Assembly: GCA_027080545.1 (NCBI GenBank)
Contig: JALWRV010000307.1
Span: 1-15,062, forward strand
From: Parvularculaceae bacterium
Lineage (GTDB): Bacteria > Pseudomonadota > Alphaproteobacteria > Caulobacterales > Parvularculaceae
Reading direction: 5' to 3'
Length of the DNA stretch: 15,062 nt
The notes below the pieces were generated by a model. The model was not told the DNA's origin and did no database searches. It saw nothing but the letters and a program-made list of their open reading frames with translations. This document shows positions 1 to 6,591 of this stretch, piece after piece; the first letter of the stretch is position 1, and each line of letters starts with the position of its first letter. The position numbers and the translations under genes were made by a program.

Positions 1-1923
1 GATCAATGGCGCTATGAACGCCTTGGGGTCGATGATATTTTGTCGCCCTTGGCAGATAAGGAAAAATGGAAAAACCATTCGCTGATTGATTGCAATGTGC
101 GGGCGGAGCGCATGGGGTGGTTGCCTTCTTCCCCACAATTCCAAGAAAATCCCTTGCACTTTGCTAAAAAGGCGGAAGCGAAGGGGGCAAGTGTCAAAGA
201 ATATGTCACGGACCGGTTGGCTCAGGGCGATTTATCTTTTTCCTGTGAAGACCCGGACGATCCGGCCAATTTTCCGCGCAATATGTTTGTGTGGCGTTCC
301 AATATTTTAGGCTCCTCCGGCAAGGGGCATGAATATATGTTGCGTCACCTATTGGGAGCATCCAATGCGGTGATGGCGGAAGATTTGGGGGATCGCGATG
401 CGCCAAAGCCATCACAGGTGAAATGGCACGACAAGGCCCCGGAAGGTAAGCTGGATCTAGTGGTCACCCTTGATTTTCGCATGTCCACCACCGCCGTTTA
501 TTCCGACATCGTTTTGCCGGCTGCGACCTGGTATGAGAAAAACGATCTCAACACATCCGACATGCACCCATTTATTCACCCGCTATCGCGGGCGGTTGAT
601 CCGGCATGGGAGAGCCGTTCGGATTGGGCGATTTTCAAAGGCCTATCTGAAAAATTTTCCGATCTATGTGTGGGCCATTTGGGGGTCGAGAAAGATTTGG
701 TCTCGGTGCCTATTCTGCATGACACGCCGGGAGAGTTGGGCCAAGCCTTGGAGGTTAGCGATTGGAAAGAAGGGGCGTGCAAGCCGATACCCGGCAAGAC
801 CATGCCCAATCTGGTTGAGGTCACCCGTAACTATCCAGCTCTCCATGACATGTTCACCTCGGTCGGTCCTTTGCTGGCCAAGCTTGGCAATGGCGGCAAG
901 GGTATTGGTTGGCAAACAGAAGACGAAGTAAAATTACTGGGTCAGCTAAACCAGACCGTGCGCAAAGAAGGGGTCGCCAAAGGCCAGCCGCGCATTGATA
1001 GCGCTATTGATGCGGCTGAAATGGTGCTTACCTTGGCACCGGAAACCAATGGCCAAGTCGCGGTTAAAGCCTGGGCCGCACTCAGCGCGTTTACCGGCCG
1101 TGACCACACCCATTTGGCGCGCCCGAAACAAGATGAGAAAATTCGCTTCCGCGATATTCAGGCACAGCCTCGCAAAATTATTTCCTCCCCCACATGGTCG
1201 GGGCTGGAAGATGAGCATGTGAGCTATAATGCCGGCTATACCAATGTCCATGAGCTGATCCCCTGGCGCACCCTTACCGGGCGACAGCAATTTTATATTG
1301 ACCATGAATGGATGCGCGACTTTGGCGAAAGCCTTTGTGTGTATAAGCCGCCCATTTCCACGCAGGCGATCAATTCAGCCGTGCAAGAGCGCGGGGGTAA
1401 GTCGAAGCAAATCGCTTTGAACTGGATAACCCCGCACCAGAAATGGGGTATTCACTCCACCTATTCCGACAATCTTTTGCTGCTGACCATGAACCGTGGT
1501 GGCCCGGTCGTATGGATATCAGAAATCGATGCCAAGAAAATCGATGTTGAAGATAATGATTGGATCGAGATCTACAATGCCAACGGGGCTATTTCAGCCC
1601 GCGCCGTGGTTTCACAGCGCGTACCGGAAGGGATGAGCATGATGTATCACGCTCAGGAAAAAACCATGAATACCCCCGGCAATGCGATAACTGGAAAACG
1701 CGGGGGCATCCACAATTCGGTGACCCGTGCGGTGGTCAAGCCTACCCACATGATTGGTGGTTATGCACAAATGTCTTGGGGCTTTAATTATTATGGCACG
1801 GTCGGATCCAACCGTGACGAGTTCGTGATCGTGCGCAAAGCGCCAAAACTGGATTGGATGCACGAGCCTTATCAAGAAGGCCAGCCGATAAACCTTGATC
1901 TGCAAACAGGAGGCGTGAAATGA
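1..1923 (+). CDS. narG: Respiratory nitrate reductase alpha subunit, C-terminal half (5' end outside window)
   Basis: This is the catalytic molybdenum subunit of membrane-bound nitrate reductase, which reduces nitrate to nitrite on the cytoplasmic side using quinol electrons relayed by NarH and NarI. The frame is open from base 1, so the N-terminal part with the Fe-S and Mo-ligand residues lies upstream and cannot be checked. About 640 codons are visible, roughly half of a family protein of about 1,200-1,250 residues. NarG-like stretches include 'NHSLIDCNVRAERMGW' near the start and 'DIVLPAATWYEKNDLNTSDM' around bases 510-560. The C-terminal molybdopterin-dinucleotide-binding domain occupies roughly 1260-1850 ('GRQQFYIDHEWM', 'HSTYSDNLLLLTMNRGGP', 'AQEKTMNTPG'). 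The stop overlaps the narH start by four bases, and the order narGHJI confirms the assignment. A TTG at base 40 is internal and is not the start. Confidence 0.97.
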   Translation, partial: DQWRYERLGVDDILSPLADKEKWKNHSLIDCNVRAERMGWLPSSPQFQENPLHFAKKAEAKGASVKEYVTDRLAQGDLSFSCEDPDDPANFPRNMFVWRSNILGSSGKGHEYMLRHLLGASNAVMAEDLGDRDAPKPSQVKWHDKAPEGKLDLVVTLDFRMSTTAVYSDIVLPAATWYEKNDLNTSDMHPFIHPLSRAVDPAWESRSDWAIFKGLSEKFSDLCVGHLGVEKDLVSVPILHDTPGELGQALEVSDWKEGACKPIPGKTMPNLVEVTRNYPALHDMFTSVGPLLAKLGNGGKGIGWQTEDEVKLLGQLNQTVRKEGVAKGQPRIDSAIDAAEMVLTLAPETNGQVAVKAWAALSAFTGRDHTHLARPKQDEKIRFRDIQAQPRKIISSPTWSGLEDEHVSYNAGYTNVHELIPWRTLTGRQQFYIDHEWMRDFGESLCVYKPPISTQAINSAVQERGGKSKQIALNWITPHQKWGIHSTYSDNLLLLTMNRGGPVVWISEIDAKKIDVEDNDWIEIYNANGAISARAVVSQRVPEGMSMMYHAQEKTMNTPGNAITGKRGGIHNSVTRAVVKPTHMIGGYAQMSWGFNYYGTVGSNRDEFVIVRKAPKLDWMHEPYQEGQPINLDLQTGGVK

Positions 1924-3515
1924 CCATTCGGGCACAAATCGGCATGGTGCTGAATCTCGATAAATGCATTGGTTGCCATACTTGTTCCATCACCTGCAAG
2001 AATGTCTGGACCTCTCGTGGCGGGGTTGAATATGCATGGTTCAACAATGTGGAAACCAAGCCGGGCCTTGGCTATCCGCGAAATTGGGAGAACCAAGAAG
2101 AATGGAAGGGCGGATGGGAGCGCACCAAAAATGGTAAGTTGCGGCCCAAGGCCGGGGGCAAGCTGTCTTTATTGGCCAATATTTTTGCCAATCCAAACTT
2201 GCCGGAAATTGATGATTATTATGATCCCTATACGTTTGAATATGAACATTTGAAAACGGCCAAGGAAAGCCGAACCACCCCCACGGCAAGGATGAAATCG
2301 GTCATTACCGGTAATTATAAAGATAAGCCGGATTGGGGCGTCAACTGGGAAGAAATTCTTGGCGGCGAGTTCGATAAGCGGCGTGGTGATTATAATTTCC
2401 GCAAAATGCAAGAGCAAATGTATGGGGAATTTGAAAATACATTTATGATGTATTTGCCCCGCCTGTGCGAGCATTGTTTGAATCCGGCCTGCGTGGCCTC
2501 TTGCCCTTCTGGTGCCATTTACAAGCGCGAAGAAGATGGTGTGGTGCTGATTGACCAGGACAAATGTCGCGGTTGGCGCATGTGCGTCTCGGGTTGTCCC
2601 TATAAGAAAATCTATTTTAACTGGCAGTCCGGTAAATCGGAAAAATGCACATTTTGCTATCCACGCTTAGAAGCGGGCGAGCCGACAGTATGTTCGGAAA
2701 CCTGCGTTGGGCGCATCCGCTATCTTGGGGTGTTGCTCTATGATGCGGATAAAATCGAAGAAGCCGCCGCGGCCCCCGATGAACAAGACCTCTATCAGGC
2801 TCAATGTGATCTGTTCTTAGATCCCAATGATCCAGAGGTGATCAAGCAAGCGCGCGAAGATGGTGTGCCGGATAGTTGGTTGGAAGCGGCAAAAGCATCA
2901 CCGGTCTACAAGATGGCGATGGATTGGAAAATTGCATTCCCGCTCCACCCTGAATATCGCACCTTGCCCATGGTTTGGTATGTGCCGCCACTGTCTCCCA
3001 TTCAATCGGCCCATGAAAGCGGCATGTTGGGCGAAGACGGGGTGTTGCCGGATGTGAAATCCCTTCGCATCCCTGTGCAATATCTGGCTAATTTGCTTAC
3101 CGCCGGAGATGAAAAACCGATTGTTTCTGCGCTAGAGCGCATGATGGGAATGCGTAGCTATATGCGCACTAAAACCGTCGAGGGCTATGATGATATTCGG
3201 GTGCTCGAGCAACTCGGCATGAATGAATATGAAATGGATGACATGTATCGCATGTTGGCGATTGCCAACCATGAAGATCGTTTTGTCATCCCCACCAATC
3301 ACAAAGAATATGCCGGTGAGGGGCCATTTGATCACGAGCTGGCGTTCGCCACCCGATCCGCTTGCGGCTTTAGCTTCGGCAATGGCTGCGATGGCGGTGA
3401 AATTCAGCGCTCAAACCTGTTCGGGGCGCAAACCCACCCCAACACCATGAATGGCAATGCCATTCACGCTCAAACCCCTGGCAATGGCTGGAATGATGAA
3501 GGGAGCAAGTCATGA
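1920..3515 (+). CDS. narH: Respiratory nitrate reductase beta subunit (Fe-S)
   Basis: This is the electron-transfer subunit, passing electrons from NarI haem to NarG through three [4Fe-4S] and one [3Fe-4S] clusters. It has 531 residues, slightly longer than the E. coli protein. The first ferredoxin motif is Cys16, Cys19, Cys22, Cys26. The second begins at Cys183/Cys186 ('CEHCLNPACVASC'). The third is 'CRGWRMCVSGC', with Trp219 between Cys216 and Cys222 replacing a cysteine; this is the family signature of the [3Fe-4S] cluster. A last motif follows ('CTFCYPRLEAG ... CSETC'). The start is set by AGGAGG at 1908-1913, six bases before the ATG, and by the ATGA overlap with narG. Four-base overlaps on both sides imply translational coupling. 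Confidence 0.97.
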   Translation: MTIRAQIGMVLNLDKCIGCHTCSITCKNVWTSRGGVEYAWFNNVETKPGLGYPRNWENQEEWKGGWERTKNGKLRPKAGGKLSLLANIFANPNLPEIDDYYDPYTFEYEHLKTAKESRTTPTARMKSVITGNYKDKPDWGVNWEEILGGEFDKRRGDYNFRKMQEQMYGEFENTFMMYLPRLCEHCLNPACVASCPSGAIYKREEDGVVLIDQDKCRGWRMCVSGCPYKKIYFNWQSGKSEKCTFCYPRLEAGEPTVCSETCVGRIRYLGVLLYDADKIEEAAAAPDEQDLYQAQCDLFLDPNDPEVIKQAREDGVPDSWLEAAKASPVYKMAMDWKIAFPLHPEYRTLPMVWYVPPLSPIQSAHESGMLGEDGVLPDVKSLRIPVQYLANLLTAGDEKPIVSALERMMGMRSYMRTKTVEGYDDIRVLEQLGMNEYEMDDMYRMLAIANHEDRFVIPTNHKEYAGEGPFDHELAFATRSACGFSFGNGCDGGEIQRSNLFGAQTHPNTMNGNAIHAQTPGNGWNDEGSKS

Positions 3516-4222
3516 GGAGTTTAAGAGTTTTATCGCGCCTTTTGGCCTATCCGAACGCTGAATTGCAGGCACAAATGACAGCCTTGCAAGAAGTGCTGAT
3601 AGAAGAGGGCGTGTTAAAAGGCAAAATCGCTAAAAACCTGTTGGGGTTTATGGATGCGATGGCGGCCCGCGATTTGATGGATGCGCAAGAAGAATATGTG
3701 GAGCTGTTTGATCGGGGGCGGGCCCATTGTTTGCATCTGTTCGAGCATGTGCATGGAGAATCGCGCTTTCGCGGCGCCGCGATGGTGGATTTGGCGGCGC
3801 GTTATGCGGAAAAAGGGTTGGAGATCGGCGTTGGTGAATTGCCCGACTATCTGCCGCTATTTTTGGAATTTGTGTCCATCTGCCCCCCCCAAGAAGGGCT
3901 GGAGCTACTCGAACAATCTGCCCCGGTAATCGCCACCATCGGTGAAAAATTGCGGCGGCGAAAAAGCGATTATGCTTTTGTGTTCGAGGCAATCGTGGCC
4001 ATTTCCGGGGTCAAACTTTCCAAAGACGACATTGCCAAAGCCGCCAGCGCGGCATTGCCGGAAATAGAAACATTGGATGCGCTGGACAAAGAATGGGAGG
4101 AGCCCCCTGCTTTTGGCGGGGCGGCGGATTGCAGCACATGCGTCAGCGATCCCATGGCGCCGGGGGCACCGAGGGCGCCTGTGGGGCCGTCGATCTTGAC
4201 TAATGGAGGAACGCGGTCATGA
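3512..4222 (+). CDS. narJ: Nitrate reductase assembly chaperone NarJ (delta subunit)
   Basis: This cytoplasmic chaperone of the TorD/NarJ family is needed for molybdenum cofactor insertion and maturation of NarGH before it docks on NarI, and is not part of the final enzyme. The 236 residues match the usual family length. Recognisable parts are 'LLAYPNAELQ' near the N-terminus and 'EYVELFDRGRAHCLHLFEHV' at about residues 62-81, the conserved NarJ core. 'LPDYLPLFLEF' follows at about 110-120. The tail 'CSTCVSDPMAPG' plus a proline-rich end is variable. The ATG overlaps the narH stop by four bases and has GGGAG upstream. An uninterrupted run of eight C at 3883-3890 lies inside the gene (see findings). 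Confidence 0.95.
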   Translation: MRSLRVLSRLLAYPNAELQAQMTALQEVLIEEGVLKGKIAKNLLGFMDAMAARDLMDAQEEYVELFDRGRAHCLHLFEHVHGESRFRGAAMVDLAARYAEKGLEIGVGELPDYLPLFLEFVSICPPQEGLELLEQSAPVIATIGEKLRRRKSDYAFVFEAIVAISGVKLSKDDIAKAASAALPEIETLDALDKEWEEPPAFGGAADCSTCVSDPMAPGAPRAPVGPSILTNGGTRS

Positions 4223-4905
4223 GCGAATTTTTCAATATTTTCCTGTTTGGGGCCTATCCTTATATCGCCATCGGATCGATGATTTTCGGTTCCATCTTGC
4301 GTTATGATCGCGATCCCTATTCGTGGAAGGCGGATAGCTCACAATTGATGAGCCAAAAAGGATTTCGTCTAGGTAGCAATCTTTTCCATATTGGTATTAT
4401 TCTCTTATTCTTTGGCCACTTTATTGGCCTGCTGACGCCGCATTTTGTTTATGAGCCTTTTATCTCGGCGGAACATAAGCAAATTCTGGCTATGGCAGCA
4501 GGCGGCATTTTTGGCATCATGGCCTTTTTCGGCATGGTCATCCTTATCGCCCGACGGCTTGGCAATCCCCGTGTGCGGGCCACCAGCCATTTTATGGACA
4601 TTTTGATTTTATTGCTCTTGTTCTTGCAATTAATCTTAGGCCTGTTGACGATACCGGAATCGGCAAAACATATCGAAGGGGCCACCTCCATGCTGGCCTT
4701 GGCTGAATGGGCGCAAGGCATTGTAACCTTCCGGCCCGATGCCGCCTCTTATGTGGCTAATGAGCCGCTGATTTTCAAACTCCATATCCTGCTGGGATTG
4801 ACGATCTTTTTGATTTTTCCGTTTACCCGGTTGGTACATATTTTCAGCGCACCGATTAAATATCTGTTCCGTTCCGGATATCAGATTGTGCGTCGTCGCG
4901 GTTAA
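4219..4905 (+). CDS. narI: Respiratory nitrate reductase gamma subunit (cytochrome b)
   Basis: This membrane anchor carries two b haems, oxidises quinol and passes electrons to NarH. The 228 residues are close to the E. coli length of 225. Five hydrophobic segments are visible: about residues 5-25, 53-73, 88-110, 123-143 and 187-205. The four haem-ligand histidines can be placed at His57, His67, His189 and His207, matching the spacing of His56, His66, His187 and His205 in E. coli NarI. The start overlaps the narJ stop by four bases, and GGAGG at 4205-4209 is a good ribosome binding site. It is the last gene of the operon and is followed within 25 bases by a terminator hairpin. Confidence 0.97.
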   Translation: MSEFFNIFLFGAYPYIAIGSMIFGSILRYDRDPYSWKADSSQLMSQKGFRLGSNLFHIGIILLFFGHFIGLLTPHFVYEPFISAEHKQILAMAAGGIFGIMAFFGMVILIARRLGNPRVRATSHFMDILILLLLFLQLILGLLTIPESAKHIEGATSMLALAEWAQGIVTFRPDAASYVANEPLIFKLHILLGLTIFLIFPFTRLVHIFSAPIKYLFRSGYQIVRRRG

Positions 4906-4925
4906 GCGCTGAACAGGTGTTGGAG

Positions 4926-4969
4926 GGTCGCTCTGGCCGGGCTTAGGTTCGGTCAGGGCGGCCTTTCTT
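4926..4969 (+). terminator. Rho-independent terminator of narGHJI
   Basis: A 13-base-pair stem pairs 4926-4938 (GGTCGCTCTGGCC) with 4951-4963 (GGTCAGGGCGGCC). It contains ten Watson-Crick and three G-U pairs and a 12-base loop, and is followed directly by TTTCTT at 4964-4969. Its position 20 bases after the narI stop fits the end of the nar operon and separates it from the porin gene. Confidence 0.85.
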
Positions 4970-5009
4970 ATGGCAATAATTTGAAAAAAACGAAAAATAT
5001 AGGCGCTGA

Positions 5010-5023
5010 TTGATCTGGGTCAA
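5010..5023 (+). promoter_or_regulatory. FNR/DNR-type binding site upstream of the porin
   Basis: TTGATCTGGGTCAA matches the FNR-family consensus TTGAT-N4-ATCAA in nine of ten defined positions. It extends to a symmetric 16-mer when the flanking A and T are counted. The centre lies about 70 bases before the porin ATG, which leaves room for a class II arrangement with transcription starting near 5058. No convincing -35 or -10 box is visible, which is not unusual for activator-dependent promoters. Sequence alone cannot say whether FNR, DNR/Nnr or FixK binds it. Confidence 0.72.
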
Positions 5024-5085
5024 TGGCAGCAAAGAACAGGGGTTTAAGTCCATTCGGGGGGCAGAAATTTTAGAGGAATAGAAAC

Positions 5086-6351
5086 ATGCGACTTTTTCTC
5101 ATGAGCAGTTTAGCGTCTCTCACCGTCCTGTCTTTGGGGGCGGTGCAGGCAGCACCAACAAACCAACCCGATTATGAACAAGATGGCGCCCTGTCATCAA
5201 TCGCTGAGGCCATCATGGGCGGCAAGGCCAATCTTACATTCCGATATCGATTTGAAAATGTGGATCAGGTCGGCTTTGCCAATGATGCCAATGCCTCGAC
5301 CCTGCGCACCCGCTTGAAATATACCACGGGTGATTTCAATGGCTTCACGGCTACCGTCGAGTTTGATAATGTTACGCAAGTTGGGGCGGATGAATATAAT
5401 TCAACCGTCAATGGCGCAACCAGTTTTCCGGTTGTGGCCGACCCGGAAATCACCGAAGTAAACCAAGCCTATTTGGCCTATAAGGGATTTGAAAATGTCG
5501 TCTTGATGGCGGGGCGCGTGGCGCTGAATTTCAATAATCAGCGTTTTGTTGGCACGGTTGGCTGGCGGCAAAATGACCAGACCTGGGACATGGCTGGCGC
5601 CGTGGTAACGCCAACCAAAGATCTGAAACTAACCTATGGCTATGTGTGGAATGTCAACCGCATTTTTGGTGACGATCACCCCTTCGGTGATTTGAAAACC
5701 AATACGCATATTTTTAATGCGGAATATGAAGGCTTTGATTGGGGCAAGCTCACCGCCTATGGTTTGGCGATTGACTTAAAAGACGCGCCTGTGTTCGGGC
5801 TTTCAAGCCAAACCTGGGGCGTGCGTTTTGAAGGCAAGCGCGCCTTTGGCGAGGGTGGGGCAAAACTTCTTTATGAAGCTGAAGTGGCAACCCAGTCAGA
5901 CTATCAAGACAATCCCAATTCTTATCGGGCGGGCTATTATCATCTGTCCGGGGGGGTTAGCGCCCATGGCTGGACTGGCAAAATCGGATTTGAAAGCCTT
6001 GGCTCCGACAATGGGGTTTCCTTCCAAACTCCGTTGGCTACCTTGCATAAATTCAACGGCTGGGCTGACAAATTCTTGACCACCCCGGTGGGGGGCCTCG
6101 ACGATGTATATGTTCTGGCGTCCTATAAGGTAGGGGGGGAGAGCCCCTTGAAAGGGGTCAAATTTGATGCGGTCTACCATGATTTCTCGGCCCAGTCTGG
6201 TGGGCTTGATTATGGTACCGAGCTGGATTTGCAAGCGACCAAGAAGTTTGGTGAGCATTATTATGCGGGGCTGAAATATGCCGATTATAATGCCGATAGC
6301 TTCGCTACGGATACCAAGAAAATATGGTTTACGCTGGGGGCGAATTTCTAA
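5086..6351 (+). CDS. Outer-membrane beta-barrel porin
   Basis: This 421-residue exported protein is predicted to form an outer-membrane channel. The N-terminus is a typical Sec signal with likely cleavage after Ala22 ('LGAVQA|APTNQ'). The mature part alternates polar and hydrophobic residues in strands ending in aromatic residues, such as 'ANLTFRYRFENVDQ', 'STLRTRLKYTTGDF' and 'AGYYHLSGGVSAHGW'. The C-terminus ends in Phe ('IWFTLGANF'), the usual outer-membrane assembly signal. It resembles alphaproteobacterial porins of the alginate-export/OprD-like kind, but the substrate cannot be read. AGAGGA at 5072-5077 sets the start. The gene has its own upstream FNR-type box and its own terminator, so it is probably monocistronic and induced with anaerobic respiration. 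A role in nitrate or nitrite passage is inference from context. Confidence 0.85.
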   Translation: MRLFLMSSLASLTVLSLGAVQAAPTNQPDYEQDGALSSIAEAIMGGKANLTFRYRFENVDQVGFANDANASTLRTRLKYTTGDFNGFTATVEFDNVTQVGADEYNSTVNGATSFPVVADPEITEVNQAYLAYKGFENVVLMAGRVALNFNNQRFVGTVGWRQNDQTWDMAGAVVTPTKDLKLTYGYVWNVNRIFGDDHPFGDLKTNTHIFNAEYEGFDWGKLTAYGLAIDLKDAPVFGLSSQTWGVRFEGKRAFGEGGAKLLYEAEVATQSDYQDNPNSYRAGYYHLSGGVSAHGWTGKIGFESLGSDNGVSFQTPLATLHKFNGWADKFLTTPVGGLDDVYVLASYKVGGESPLKGVKFDAVYHDFSAQSGGLDYGTELDLQATKKFGEHYYAGLKYADYNADSFATDTKKIWFTLGANF

Positions 6352-6364
6352 CACTCTCTTGCCT

Positions 6365-6411
6365 GGTCGGGGATGAGCCGCCTCCCCCTGTCATTCTCTC
6401 CCCGACCCTTT
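6365..6411 (+). terminator. Weak hairpin after the porin
   Basis: A perfect 8-base-pair stem, GGTCGGGG (6365-6372) with CCCCGACC (6400-6407), encloses a 27-base loop and is followed by only CTTT. The long loop and poor T tract make it a weaker terminator than the one at 6426. It may protect the 3' end or simply be incidental. Confidence 0.4.
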
Positions 6412-6425
6412 GATTCCTCCCGGCG

Positions 6426-6475
6426 TTTCGCCCGGCATGCCTTTTTTAAGGTGGCCGGGCGAAATTATTTTTAAT
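6426..6475 (+). terminator. Strong rho-independent terminator of the porin gene
   Basis: A perfect 11-base-pair stem pairs TTTCGCCCGGC (6426-6436) with GCCGGGCGAAA (6454-6464). The loop can fold further through CCTT/AAGG. It is followed by TTATTTTTAAT. This is one of the clearest terminators in the window. Confidence 0.88.
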
Positions 6476-6516
6476 CTTGTGAGGCTGGTTATTGGGGGGC
6501 TTACAGGCTAGGCTTC

Positions 6517-6557
6517 GGCCCGAATTGTTTTGCGGGCCAATTGTTTCATGACAATGG
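6517..6557 (+). promoter_or_regulatory. Two adjacent inverted repeats before the peptidase gene
   Basis: GGCCCG (6517-6522) pairs with CGGGCC (6533-6538). Just after it, ATTGT (6540-6544) pairs with ACAAT (6551-6555) around TTCATG. AATTGTTT occurs twice, at 6523 and 6539. They lie 35-75 bases before the ATG at 6592 and could be operator sites or leader hairpins. No convincing -35/-10 pair was found; TAAGAT at 6569-6574 is a possible -10. Confidence 0.3.
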
Positions 6558-6591
6558 GGCCGATCACTTAAGATAAGATGGGGCATAATCC

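Noticed and set aside
40..42. TTG as the start of the narG reading frame
   Set aside because: The same frame is open and NarG-like from base 1, so the gene is cut by the window edge.
946..1305. Long minus-strand frames opposite narG, narJ, the porin and the peptidase
   Set aside because: They are antisense to well-supported genes and show no family features.
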